Below are positions 1 to 8,103 of a stretch of 64,000 bases of DNA, piece by piece. The first letter of the stretch is position 1. Every line of letters starts with the position of its first letter. Source of the stretch: CAYZJV01 sp964482325 (GTDB taxonomy: Bacteria > Spirochaetota > Spirochaetia > Sphaerochaetales > Sphaerochaetaceae); contig CAYZXD010000004.1 of assembly GCA_964482325.1 (NCBI GenBank), positions 1-64,000 on the forward strand. The letters run 5' to 3'. The notes under the pieces were generated by a model, which was not told where the DNA came from, made no database searches, and worked only from the letters and a program-made list of their open reading frames with translations. A program made the position numbers and the translations under genes.

Positions 1-11
1 AGGAGAGATGT

Positions 12-1949
12 ATGGGTGATTCTATAACCTACAAAATCTTGCGAGACCACCTGGTAGAGGGAGATCTCACTGTCGGAAAGGATATCGCAATACGGATCGA
101 TCAGACACTTACTCAGGATGCGACCGGTACCATGGCCTATCTGCAATTTGAATCCATGGGCCTTGATTCGGTGCAGAATGAACTTGCTGTCAGCTATGTG
201 GACCATAACACCATACAGGTTGGCTTCGAAAATGCCGATGATCATCGATATTTACAGTCGGTAGCTGCTCGGTACGGGATAGTTTTCAGTCGACCGGGTA
301 ATGGGATTTGCCATCAGGTGCATCTTGAACGATTCGGCATTCCGGGGAAGACGCTCCTGGGAAGCGATTCTCATACACCCACCGGGGGTGGACTTGGCAT
401 GATTGCTATCGGTGCCGGTGGCCTCGATATTGCGGTAGCCATGGCAGGAGGAGCTTTTCATCTCGTAGCGCCGAAAGTAATTGAAATACGACTTACCGGT
501 ACGTTACGCCCCTGGGTATCTGCCAAAGATGTAATTCTTACCGTACTTGAACGATATGGTGTGAAAGGTAATGTGAACTGTGTATTTGAATACACCGGGG
601 AAGGGGTGAAAACCCTATCAGTTCCAGAACGAGCGACCATCTGTAATATGGGAGCTGAATGCGGGGTGACCACCAGTTTGTTTCCTTCGGATGAGATCAC
701 CCGGCAGTTCCTTGAAGCGCAACAGCGCGGTGACGTATATCGTGAAGTCATAGCTGATGCTGATGCACATTATGATGATCTATTTACTCTTGATCTTTCT
801 TCAGTAGTACCGAAAATGGCTGCTCCCCATTCGCCAGGAAATATTATAGACGTGGAACAGATGGCAGGGAAAAAGATTGATCAGGTGCTGATCGGTTCCT
901 GTACGAACTCTTCCTATGCCGAACTTAAACGGGTAAGTGAAATCCTTGATGGACAGCATGTCGCTCCTCAGGTAAGTTTGGGTATCGCCCCGGGATCACG
1001 AGAAGTACTGCTCATGCTCACACAGGACGGCTCGCTGGGCAAACTTGTTGCAGCCGGTGCCCGGATTTTGGAAAGTGCCTGCGGATTCTGTATCGGTAAT
1101 CATCAGAGTCCGGGATCAGATGCCGTATCACTTCGGACAAACAATCGGAACTTTGAAGGGAGAAGCGGGACAAAAAGTGCTCAAGTATATCTTGTCAGTC
1201 CCGAAACCGCAGCACTGAGTGCTATTGCCGGGACATTTGTCAATCCGCTGTCAAATCATGGAATTCCTTATCCCGCGAGCAGTCCTGTCACGCAATTCAC
1301 CGTCGATGATCATATGTTGATTTTCCCTCCGGAAGATCGGCAGCAAGTGATTGTTCGTCGGGGTCCAAATATTGGAGACCCTCCAAAGAGTACGCCGCTT
1401 ACAGCCACTATCGTGGGAGTATGTACGCTGAAAGCCGGTGATAAAATAACCACAGACCATATCATGCCTGCAGGTGCACGATTAAAATATCGATCGAACA
1501 TTCCCGCATATGCTCACTATACTTTCGAAGGAGTGGATCCCACCTTTCACGATCGGGCGATGGCTAATCGTGAAGATGGGAAAGCAAACATCGTGGTTGC
1601 GGGACTCTCGTACGGGCAAGGTTCCAGCCGTGAACATGCTGCAATCTGTCCCATGTATCTTGGGGTGAAAGTGGTATTGGCGAAGTCATTTGAACGAATT
1701 CATCAGGCAAACCTGTGCAATTTCGGTATTCTACCGCTCGAGTTTATCAATGAGGAAGATTACGATCTCATCAGTCAGCATGATCGGCTTGAAATCCATG
1801 ATCTGTGGAAAGTTCTCGAGAGGGGCTCTGAGGTAACCGTACTCAATACGACCACACAAGCCAAGATTCCTGCTCGTGCAAATATTACCCGACGGCAACT
1901 TGCTTTACTCAAAGCGGGTGGGTTGCTGCAATACACCCGGAAGCAGTAA
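12..1949 (+). CDS. acn: Aconitate hydratase (short, Aquifex-type)
   Basis: Interconverts citrate and isocitrate through cis-aconitate with a [4Fe-4S] cluster, in the cytoplasm. At 645 residues it matches the short 'Aquifex-type' aconitases rather than the roughly 900-residue AcnA. The three cluster cysteines are visible: Cys297 in GSCTNS and Cys357/Cys360 in CGFC. The SDSHTPTGGG active-site segment lies near residue 115 and the C-terminal swivel motif YGQGSSREHA near 535. AGGAG at 1-5, six bases ahead of the ATG, supports this start. It converges on citrate synthase, the preceding pathway step. No isocitrate dehydrogenase is in the window. A 3-isopropylmalate dehydratase is less likely, because those are usually split into two subunits. 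Confidence 0.93.
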   Translation: MGDSITYKILRDHLVEGDLTVGKDIAIRIDQTLTQDATGTMAYLQFESMGLDSVQNELAVSYVDHNTIQVGFENADDHRYLQSVAARYGIVFSRPGNGICHQVHLERFGIPGKTLLGSDSHTPTGGGLGMIAIGAGGLDIAVAMAGGAFHLVAPKVIEIRLTGTLRPWVSAKDVILTVLERYGVKGNVNCVFEYTGEGVKTLSVPERATICNMGAECGVTTSLFPSDEITRQFLEAQQRGDVYREVIADADAHYDDLFTLDLSSVVPKMAAPHSPGNIIDVEQMAGKKIDQVLIGSCTNSSYAELKRVSEILDGQHVAPQVSLGIAPGSREVLLMLTQDGSLGKLVAAGARILESACGFCIGNHQSPGSDAVSLRTNNRNFEGRSGTKSAQVYLVSPETAALSAIAGTFVNPLSNHGIPYPASSPVTQFTVDDHMLIFPPEDRQQVIVRRGPNIGDPPKSTPLTATIVGVCTLKAGDKITTDHIMPAGARLKYRSNIPAYAHYTFEGVDPTFHDRAMANREDGKANIVVAGLSYGQGSSREHAAICPMYLGVKVVLAKSFERIHQANLCNFGILPLEFINEEDYDLISQHDRLEIHDLWKVLERGSEVTVLNTTTQAKIPARANITRRQLALLKAGGLLQYTRKQ

Positions 1950-1984
1950 AAACACTACAGCCTGTCTCATTGCGAGACAGGCTG
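1950..1984 (-). terminator. Hairpin terminator downstream of gltA
   Basis: A perfect 11-bp stem (1958-1968 with 1974-1984, five-base loop) lies between the convergent acn and gltA genes. Read on the minus strand, the stem is followed closely by a run of T, the complement of the AAAAA at 1948-1952, so it is a good intrinsic terminator for gltA. The plus-strand side lacks a T run, so it would stop acn transcription less efficiently. Confidence 0.75.
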
Positions 1985-1990
1985 TACTCA

Positions 1991-3298
1991 TTAGATTCGA
2001 TCGCTCAGATTCTGTACTTTTCGTACATACGGTCCGCTGTATACCTGACGGGGCCGACCGATCTTTCCATACGGATCTTTTTTCCACTCAAGCCAGTGAG
2101 CGATCCATCCGGGAAGTCTTCCCATAGCGAACATACAGGTGAACATGTTGGTCGGGATCCCCATACGACGGAATATCAGACCGGTATAAAAATCCACATT
2201 CGGATAGAGATTCCGTTCTTTGAAGTAATCATCGTTTATAGCCACTTCTTCCAGTTCAAGAGCGAGATCAAGCAGAGGATCTCTCACTTCATCCTCGGCC
2301 ATCACTTCCTGACAGAGCCGCTTGGCAATCTTTGCCCGAGGATCGTAGGTTTTATACACACGATGGCCAAATCCCATCAACAAGAACGGATTCTCCGGAT
2401 CTTTATTTTTTACTTTGTCCACGATATCAGATGCTGACCAGCCATTAGCATGAGCAGTCTGCAACATTTCGATAACCGCCTGATTAGCTCCTCCATGCTT
2501 GTAGCCCCACAATGCACAGATACCGGCAGAAACTGAAGCATATAAATTAGCTTCACTGCTCGCGATAAGCCGTACGGCCGTGGTGCTGCAGTTCTGCTCA
2601 TGGTCAGCATGCAGAATCAACAGCTGGTTGAGCGCTTTTACATGTAGCGGGTTTATCTGATACTCAATCACCGGTGATTTGAACATCATGTTCAAGAAAT
2701 TTTCACAGTAGCTATACTTATAGGAAGGGTTGACGAATTCCTCACCTTTCATATGCCGATAGGTGAATGCCGTGATCGTTCTGATTTTTGATACTAACCG
2801 GGTTACGGCAAAATCGACCTGCAGTTCAGGATCGATATCATCCATCTCGGGATAGAAGGCAGATAAAGAAACACTCATTGCCGCAAGTACCGACATGGGG
2901 TGGGCATCAAATGGGTAGCCACGGAAAAAATTCTGCATGTCAAAGTGAAGCAGGGATTCCTTATTCAACAGTTCTGCGTAATGTTTCCGTTGTTCAGCAT
3001 TTGGCAATTCACCCTTGATCAACAGGTATGCAACTTCAACAAAGTCACAGTTTTCTACCAAATCTTCGATGTCATATCCACGATACCGAAGAATTCCCTG
3101 TTCACCGTTTACATAACAGATTGAACTGGTACAACTGCCGGTATTCACAAAACCAGGATCATACGTAATGTACCCGGTTTCTTTACGTAGGGCATGAATA
3201 TCGATCGATTTATCTCCCATGTTATCAGTAATTACCGGGATCTGGACAGGTTCTCTGTCCGGAAGTTGCAATGTAGCAAACTCTTTATTGATCTCCAT
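1991..3298 (-). CDS. gltA: Citrate synthase
   Basis: Condenses acetyl-CoA and oxaloacetate to citrate in the cytoplasm. At 435 residues it has the size of the hexameric, type II bacterial enzyme. The catalytic triad of the family is visible: His268 in GYKHGGAN, His312 in GFGHRVYK and Asp369 in YPNVDF. A strong AGGAGG lies just ahead of the ATG and overlaps the end of the upstream dehydrogenase gene, only 9 bases away, so the two are probably co-transcribed and translationally coupled. With acn it gives the oxidative entry of a partial citrate cycle, probably to supply 2-oxoglutarate for glutamate. A 2-methylcitrate synthase role cannot be excluded by sequence alone, but no prp genes are nearby. 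Confidence 0.93.
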   Translation of the reverse strand: MEINKEFATLQLPDREPVQIPVITDNMGDKSIDIHALRKETGYITYDPGFVNTGSCTSSICYVNGEQGILRYRGYDIEDLVENCDFVEVAYLLIKGELPNAEQRKHYAELLNKESLLHFDMQNFFRGYPFDAHPMSVLAAMSVSLSAFYPEMDDIDPELQVDFAVTRLVSKIRTITAFTYRHMKGEEFVNPSYKYSYCENFLNMMFKSPVIEYQINPLHVKALNQLLILHADHEQNCSTTAVRLIASSEANLYASVSAGICALWGYKHGGANQAVIEMLQTAHANGWSASDIVDKVKNKDPENPFLLMGFGHRVYKTYDPRAKIAKRLCQEVMAEDEVRDPLLDLALELEEVAINDDYFKERNLYPNVDFYTGLIFRRMGIPTNMFTCMFAMGRLPGWIAHWLEWKKDPYGKIGRPRQVYSGPYVRKVQNLSDRI

Positions 3299-3307
3299 AG
3301 AGCCTCC

Positions 3308-4225
3308 TTATGGCTGAACACGCCCGTGATCGGGAGTGTCATGCAGTCTGTTTAACGCAAGAACAAGAGCCTGGGTTCCTAATTTCCCCCCGCCTGATCC
3401 CTGCAGCGCGATATAGAGCTGTTGTACCAGTGCCAACCCGGGAAGTGCAAGTCCCATCGCACGGGATTCTTCCAGAGCAATCCCCATATCCTTGACAAAA
3501 TGATCAATCATAAAGCCGGGGTCATAATTGTTCTTCAGTACTCGGGGAGCGAGATTGTCCAAAGACCAGCAGGCAGCAGCTCCGCCACTGATGGTTTGTA
3601 CCATCGTGTTGCCATCCAACCCTGCCTTATGGGCATAGACGAGCGATTCGCACATCCCGATCATGGTTCCCGCAATCACAATCTGATTACACATTTTCGT
3701 ATGCTGTCCTGATCCAGGTCCTCCTTGAAGTGACCATGCTTTTCCCATAGCAGCGAAGAAAGGTTCTACCTGTTGGTAGGATGTTTCATCTCCTCCGACC
3801 ATAATCGTGAGCTTTCCTTCTCTTGCTCCAACATCTCCCCCTGAGACAGGAGCATCAAGACTTGAACAGCCTCGTTCCTGTGCAGCCTGATGGATAGCAA
3901 GAGCTAATGATGGCTTTGTTGTCGTCATATCGACGTAGATCGTGTTCGGCCGCAGGTGCGCTAATAGCCCTTGATCAGAAAAATAGACTTCTTCAACATC
4001 TGAAGGATGACCGACAATGGTGAAAATGATATCAGCTTTCTGGGCTATTTCAGCAGGGCTGTCAACCACGATCGCTCCCTCTGCAGCAAGTGCATCGGTT
4101 TTACTACGGGTACGGTTATAGACATACGTTTTATCAGCAAGCGGCAGAATATGGTGACACATCCAACGTCCCATAACTCCGGTACCAATCCATCCGACGG
4201 TAGGTTTTGTGTGATCACTGGTCAT
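3308..4225 (-). CDS. NAD(P)-dependent beta-hydroxyacid dehydrogenase (3-hydroxyisobutyrate dehydrogenase family)
   Basis: Oxidises or reduces a small beta-hydroxyacid such as 3-hydroxyisobutyrate, tartronate semialdehyde or 4-hydroxybutyrate; the exact substrate cannot be read here. The N-terminal Rossmann motif GxGxMG (IGTGVMG), the substrate-binding segment DAPVSGG and the catalytic lysine segment GQHTKMCNQ are present in the family order. The start was taken as the ATG at 4223-4225 because GAGGAGG lies five bases upstream; this gives 305 residues, typical of the family. A further in-frame start upstream has no such site. It is the first gene of a two-gene operon with gltA, and is divergent from the ArsR-family gene. 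The link to citrate synthase is unusual and may point to a dicarboxylate or glyoxylate role (inference). Confidence 0.82.
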   Translation of the reverse strand: MTSDHTKPTVGWIGTGVMGRWMCHHILPLADKTYVYNRTRSKTDALAAEGAIVVDSPAEIAQKADIIFTIVGHPSDVEEVYFSDQGLLAHLRPNTIYVDMTTTKPSLALAIHQAAQERGCSSLDAPVSGGDVGAREGKLTIMVGGDETSYQQVEPFFAAMGKAWSLQGGPGSGQHTKMCNQIVIAGTMIGMCESLVYAHKAGLDGNTMVQTISGGAAACWSLDNLAPRVLKNNYDPGFMIDHFVKDMGIALEESRAMGLALPGLALVQQLYIALQGSGGGKLGTQALVLALNRLHDTPDHGRVQP

Positions 4226-4296
4226 GTTGTCCTCCTCAGTCGCAGTTGTGGTATCGTACAATATATTGGTTCAAAAGAAAACATCCCATTGTTCAG

Positions 4297-4325
4297 TTGC
4301 TGTCGTTATGGCATTGTGGTACAGT
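4297..4325 (+). promoter_or_regulatory. Possible promoter of the ArsR-family gene
   Basis: TTGCTG, 17 bases, TACAGT. The -35 is weak (TTG only) and the -10 matches four of six bases. It would give a leader of about 10 bases before the ATG at 4342. Confidence 0.35.
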
Positions 4326-4341
4326 TTCAACAGAGAACCAA

Positions 4342-4656
4342 ATGAGAGAAACAGCGCAGATGTATCCGTTAGACGAAGAGATTTCCGATATTGCCGACTT
4401 TTTTAAAGTTTTCGGCGATGCTACACGACTGAAAATTCTCTTTCTGCTTGAGCAGGGAGAGCAGCCCGTCCATGCAATAGCAACTGCGCTAGGTATGCAG
4501 CAGTCAACGATCAGCCAGCAGCTGAAGTTACTCAGAGCGTCTCGACTAGTCCGACACCGGAAAGAGGGGCGAAATATTTACTATCGGCTGAATGACGATC
4601 ATATTGCGCTGATTCTTTCGTTAGGTGTCGAACATTATGAGGAGACTCTTGGATAG
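4342..4656 (+). CDS. ArsR/SmtB-family metal-sensing repressor, zinc-type site
   Basis: A 104-residue winged-helix repressor, released from DNA when metal binds. The DNA-recognition helix is in residues 53-66 (QQSTISQQLKLLR). Helix alpha-5 carries Asp85, His87, His98 and Glu101. This D-x-H-x10-H-x2-E pattern is the zinc site known from SmtB and, with a final His, CzrA. There is no N-terminal cysteine pair of the ArsR or CadC type, so zinc (or cobalt/nickel) is likelier than arsenic or cadmium. The start could also be the in-frame ATG at 4360; neither has a strong ribosome-binding site. No metal gene adjoins it: the neighbours are a dehydrogenase and argG. The Zn/Cd ATPase at 47.6-49.7 kb, with its own ArsR-like operator, is a plausible distant target. 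It abuts argG tail to tail with no base between. Confidence 0.88.
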   Translation: MRETAQMYPLDEEISDIADFFKVFGDATRLKILFLLEQGEQPVHAIATALGMQQSTISQQLKLLRASRLVRHRKEGRNIYYRLNDDHIALILSLGVEHYEETLG

Positions 4657-5895
4657 CTACTGATCGAGTTCCTTGGCCTTCAGCCAATAGTGATGCGCCT
4701 GCAACCGTATCCCATTGATGTTGATAAACCCTTTACAGTCCACCGGCTCATACCCACCGGATACTTCCATGCTTCCCAATGCTTCATTATAGAGCGAGTA
4801 GGGACTATTTACCCCAGCTCCGATTAAGTTACCTTTACATATAGCAATCTTTGCCGTCCCGGTAATCAATTCCTGACTTTTATTGAATGCCGCTGAAAGG
4901 AAATCAAATTCGGGACTGAACCAATACCCATTATAGATAAGTTCAGCGAACTTCGGCATGAGCATATCCCGCAGGTGCATCACCTCTTTATCCATACAGA
5001 TTCCTTCGAGGTCACGGTGAGCAAACCAGAGAATTGTTCCACCGGGTGTTTCATATACTCCGCGACTTTTAATTCCGATATACCGATTTTCTACCATATC
5101 GACACGGCCAATGGCGTTATCATGTCCGATAGTATTCAAGTAGAGAAACAGTTCTAGGGGATCGGTAATCGTGGTTCCGTCCTGTTCATTAACCACTTTA
5201 ACTGGGATACCATCTTCAAAATCAATAGCCAGTACCGTTTCGGTATCGGGGGCATCGCTGATAGATCGAGTATGGCTGAACACTTCCTCGGGGCATCGTA
5301 ATGCAGGATCTTCAAGGATTCCTGCTTCATGACTGATGTGCAGGAGGTTTTCATCTTCACTGTAGGGTTTCTTGGTAGATGCCTTGACGGGAATACCATA
5401 TTTTTCAGCATAGGCAATCATATGAGAACGGCCTTCAAACTCTGAAAGCCATTCAGGATCCTTCCAGGGTGCAATGATCTGTACATCAGGCATGAGGGCA
5501 TAATAGGCAAGTTCGAAACGTACCTGATCATTTCCTTTTCCCGTAGCCCCATGAGCGACATACTTTGTCCCTTCCTGTTGCGCAATTTCAATGTGTCGTT
5601 TGGCGATTATGGGACGGGCAATAGATGTTCCTAGGAGGTATTTTCCTTCGTATACGGCATTCGCTTTCAGTGCATGAAAAATATAATCGGTTACGAGTTC
5701 TTTTCGAAGATCTTCCACATACACCTTCGAAGCACCCGTTGCATATGCTTTTTTTTCTACCGCTGCAAAGTCTTCATCTTGTCCGACGTTTGCCACATAG
5801 GCAATGACTTCAAATCCCTTGTTGGCCAGCCATTTCAGGATCACTGAAGTATCAAGACCCCCGCTGTATGCCAGTATTACTTTTTCTTTCGCCAT
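4657..5895 (-). CDS. argG: Argininosuccinate synthase
   Basis: Joins citrulline and aspartate with ATP to form argininosuccinate, the penultimate step of arginine synthesis. The N-terminal PP-loop AYSGGLDTS (near residue 10) and the GKGNDQVRFE motif (near residue 120) are diagnostic. The start is the ATG at 5893-5895 because GAGGTG precedes it by five bases; this gives 412 residues, typical of the family. The partner gene argH is not adjacent. An ARG-box-like sequence lies about 90 bases upstream. The gene ends exactly where the convergent ArsR-family gene ends. Confidence 0.96.
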   Translation of the reverse strand: MAKEKVILAYSGGLDTSVILKWLANKGFEVIAYVANVGQDEDFAAVEKKAYATGASKVYVEDLRKELVTDYIFHALKANAVYEGKYLLGTSIARPIIAKRHIEIAQQEGTKYVAHGATGKGNDQVRFELAYYALMPDVQIIAPWKDPEWLSEFEGRSHMIAYAEKYGIPVKASTKKPYSEDENLLHISHEAGILEDPALRCPEEVFSHTRSISDAPDTETVLAIDFEDGIPVKVVNEQDGTTITDPLELFLYLNTIGHDNAIGRVDMVENRYIGIKSRGVYETPGGTILWFAHRDLEGICMDKEVMHLRDMLMPKFAELIYNGYWFSPEFDFLSAAFNKSQELITGTAKIAICKGNLIGAGVNSPYSLYNEALGSMEVSGGYEPVDCKGFININGIRLQAHHYWLKAKELDQ

Positions 5896-5982
5896 AGTAC
5901 ACCTCACTGTATCGCTGGACGCATATTGTTGCATCAGATATCGCATTTATTGCATAAAAATAAAAAGAAATCAAGTATCTTT

Positions 5983-5996
5983 TGTATAATTATGCA
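5983..5996. promoter_or_regulatory. ARG-box-like sequence upstream of argG
   Basis: TGTATAATTATGCA is an imperfect palindrome that matches the ArgR half-site pattern TGAAT-N4-ATTCA at most positions (one substitution in each half). It lies about 90 bases before the argG start and directly beyond the stop codon of the lipoprotein gene. No argR gene is in the window, and the AT-rich context makes chance matches likely. Confidence 0.3.
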
Positions 5997-6464
5997 TTAA
6001 AGTATCATGGCAATCTGTGGATTACGCTGAAGTTCTACAATGATATTATCATCTCCGGTGAGGGTAGGGAGGGAAAAGGGAAGATTCTGGAGATAGGGTA
6101 ACGTTTCATCTTCCCGATACAGTTCAACCACAATGGAATATTCATACATTCGTGAAATTTCCCGTGGATCATAGCGAAGAATAAAATTAACCGGAAATCG
6201 TTGCGGATTGGTAATAATCTGTTCCACCATCACGTGTGAGTTTGCTCCTGATACATGTTCGGCAACTAAGGATATTTCTAAACGGACCCGAGAAGGGAAG
6301 TAGAGGTTGTTCGGGTAAAAAATGGTACCGGAAATTATCTGATAGGTGATGCGACTCTGTGTTGTCTCTTCAGGAGCCAACTCAGTAGAAGCACACCCGA
6401 CAGTGAACAGTATGAGTATTACGAAAAGGAATAATATATTCAGGAATTTCTGCAAGCTCAACAT
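5997..6464 (-). CDS. Lipoprotein with YbaY/YscW-like domain
   Basis: Predicted exported lipoprotein of 155 residues. After a basic, strongly hydrophobic N-terminus the lipobox TVGC places the acylated cysteine at residue 24. The rest resembles the YscW/YbaY lipoprotein domain: an ISGTIFYP opening strand, a central VEQII strand, and the FILRYDP segment. That fold is a small beta sandwich without known enzyme activity; in type III systems it acts as a secretin pilotin, but no secretion genes are near, so I assign no role. The start is the ATG at 6462-6464, preceded by GAGGTG; an in-frame GTG three codons upstream falls within that site. It is read in the same direction as argG, 101 bases downstream. 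Confidence 0.7.
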   Translation of the reverse strand: MLSLQKFLNILFLFVILILFTVGCASTELAPEETTQSRITYQIISGTIFYPNNLYFPSRVRLEISLVAEHVSGANSHVMVEQIITNPQRFPVNFILRYDPREISRMYEYSIVVELYREDETLPYLQNLPFSLPTLTGDDNIIVELQRNPQIAMIL

Positions 6465-6478
6465 ACACCTCACGGTCC

Positions 6479-6507
6479 ACTATACTACAGAGAAGCTGGT
6501 GCGAAAA
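6479..6507 (-). promoter_or_regulatory. Promoter of the lipoprotein gene
   Basis: On the minus strand: TTTTCG, 17 bases, TATAGT. The -10 is good and the -35 is weak. The predicted leader is about 8 bases and still contains the GAGGTG ribosome-binding site. The bases just after the -10 (GGACC) are the same as at the metG promoter. Confidence 0.45.
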
Positions 6508-6560
6508 GAGTGTCTCTCACCCACTTGTTATTTAATTACTAGCGAGATAGTATGGATAGG

Positions 6561-6602
6561 TTGACACTTTACAAAATTTGGCATACATAGAATGTTATAA
6601 CA
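6561..6602 (+). promoter_or_regulatory. Promoter and possible operator of the Fur-family gene
   Basis: A perfect -35 TTGACA (6561-6566) is followed after 17 bases by a weak -10 TACATA (6584-6589). Between it and the ribosome-binding site lies the perfect 10-bp palindrome TGTTATAACA (6593-6602), close to the predicted transcription start. Fur/PerR boxes are AT-rich palindromes of this general kind, so autoregulation is possible, but the element is short. Confidence 0.5.
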
Positions 6603-6616
6603 GGAGAAGTGATACC

Positions 6617-7045
6617 ATGGTACCTATGCCTTTCTTGAAACCGGGAGATGAGAAGCGAATACTTCTCGAACACGGAATACGTCCACTTAATCATCGTGTT
6701 GCCGTATACCGTTATCTGGTGGAACATCAGAACCATCCGACAGCTGATGACATTTACGGCGATCTGAAGAAGCATATGGCTTCAATTTCTCGGACAACTG
6801 TATACAACGTTTTGAATTTATTGTCTGATCAGGATGTAATTCGACGCATTGCAATTGAAAAGAACGAAATGCGGTATGATGCAAATACTACCGATCATGT
6901 ACATTTTAAATGTAGTGAATGTGGTGAAGTGTATGATCTACATGCCGTGTCTTTTCCGGAAATACGATTGCCCGAAGGTTTTATCAGCCAAGATGTTCAA
7001 ATCAATATTGTTGGTCTTTGCCCCGCTTGTGAAGCCATAGCATAA
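6617..7045 (+). CDS. perR: Fur-family metalloregulator, PerR-like
   Basis: A 142-residue Fur-family repressor. The structural zinc site is intact: Cys99/Cys102 and Cys135/Cys138. The regulatory-site ligands of PerR are all in register: His40, Asp88, His94, His96 and Asp107, including the HPTADDIY segment. This favours a peroxide-sensing PerR role over Fur or Zur, though these are hard to separate by sequence. The start is the ATG at 6617, with AGGAG ten bases upstream; an upstream in-frame extension would run through the promoter. It stands alone, divergent from the lipoprotein gene, with its own terminator. Peroxide defence suits an organism that also carries a flavodiiron protein. Confidence 0.82.
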   Translation: MVPMPFLKPGDEKRILLEHGIRPLNHRVAVYRYLVEHQNHPTADDIYGDLKKHMASISRTTVYNVLNLLSDQDVIRRIAIEKNEMRYDANTTDHVHFKCSECGEVYDLHAVSFPEIRLPEGFISQDVQINIVGLCPACEAIA

Positions 7046-7063
7046 ATAAAAACAAAAAGAAAA

Positions 7064-7101
7064 AGCCATCACCTGAAAAAATAGATGATGGCTGGTTTTT
7101 T
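7064..7101. terminator. Bidirectional terminator between perR-like gene and hflC
   Basis: Eight-base stem AGCCATCA (7064-7071) with TGATGGCT (7086-7093), extended by further pairs. It is followed by GGTTTTTT on the plus strand and by a T-rich tract on the minus strand, so it can serve both convergent genes. Confidence 0.85.
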
Positions 7102-7116
7102 GTTGTTCCAATAATC

Positions 7117-8103
7117 CTAGTATGTACTCTCTCTCCCATACAGTATGGTGAAATAGTCCATATCAGTGGAAAATACCTTATTAATATTCGGAATAGTCTT
7201 CTTGTAGGATTCCAGAGTTCTCCAGAGAGTGAAGAATTCAGGATCCTGCTCGTACGCTTCAGCATAAATATTTGTAGCCTCAGCATCAGCAATACCCTTT
7301 ATCTTCTCAGACTCTGCATAAGCCTGGCTCAGGATGCTTCGCTTGTCGTTATCGGTTTTTCCAACCCATCTTGCGAGTTGACCTTCACCATATGAACGAT
7401 AGGCTTCAGCAATCTGATTTCGTTCCTTGATCATTCTCTGATAGACACTCTGGGTAAGATCATCACTGTAGCGAATCTGTCGGATCACGATATCGATCAC
7501 TTCAATACCGAATTCAGTAGTGAAATTGCTGGCCATACTCAGCATCTGCTGACTGAGACCTTCACGACCGATGCTGATGGTTTCCTGCTGCGTCTCTGTA
7601 CGGGTAAGATTTCTCAGCTGTTCGGCATCTTCCAGGCTCTCCACATTCTGTGCCTGATCCTCAATGCGTAGGTTGTTGATCTTATTACTGTTTCGCACCG
7701 CTTCATTCAGGAAGTTTTCACTGATAATGGTACGGATGGTCGAATCAATAACATCGTTGAGACGCAAAATCGCGTTTGGCAGTGTATTCACCGACTGGTA
7801 GAATTGCGCCGGATCGCTGATTTTCCATCGCGCTGTGGTATCAACCCATATGAATTGATTTTCCTTTGTCGGAATTCTTTGCGCTTCTCCATCCCAGCTC
7901 ATGATCTTCTTCGGATATTTTATCACCGTATCTACAAGGGGTACTTTTATCTTGAGTCCGGCATCCATGTAGGTGTTCACAATCTTTCCGAATCGGGTGA
8001 TAACGGCAACTTCACCTTCCTGTACGATAAACAGGGGACCAAGTAGGACGAACACCACTACAAGCACGAGTAGTATCACGAGGGTTGTAATCAGTTTTTT
8101 CAT
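7117..8103 (-). CDS. hflC: HflC, SPFH-domain membrane protease modulator
   Basis: Partner of HflK in the inner-membrane HflKC complex, which surrounds and modulates the FtsH protease in well-studied bacteria. It has 328 residues. One N-terminal transmembrane segment (about residues 4-25) is followed by the SPFH/band-7 opening 'VQEGEVAVITRFGK'. Further on come the Trp-rich TTARWKISDP segment and a long charged helix with AxAEKIKGxADAEA near residues 260-285. Its ATG overlaps the hflK stop by four bases (ATGA), so the pair is translationally coupled. FtsH itself is not in the window. Confidence 0.93.
   Translation of the reverse strand: MKKLITTLVILLVLVVVFVLLGPLFIVQEGEVAVITRFGKIVNTYMDAGLKIKVPLVDTVIKYPKKIMSWDGEAQRIPTKENQFIWVDTTARWKISDPAQFYQSVNTLPNAILRLNDVIDSTIRTIISENFLNEAVRNSNKINNLRIEDQAQNVESLEDAEQLRNLTRTETQQETISIGREGLSQQMLSMASNFTTEFGIEVIDIVIRQIRYSDDLTQSVYQRMIKERNQIAEAYRSYGEGQLARWVGKTDNDKRSILSQAYAESEKIKGIADAEATNIYAEAYEQDPEFFTLWRTLESYKKTIPNINKVFSTDMDYFTILYGRESTY

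Noticed and set aside
1970..2437. 155-codon open frame opposite gltA
   Set aside because: Starts within the terminator region and lies over the conserved citrate synthase C-terminus.
4259..4268. Palindrome CAATATATTG upstream of the ArsR-family gene as an autoregulatory operator
   Set aside because: AT-rich ten-mer lacking the TGA/TCA half-sites seen at the ATPase gene; chance is a sufficient explanation.
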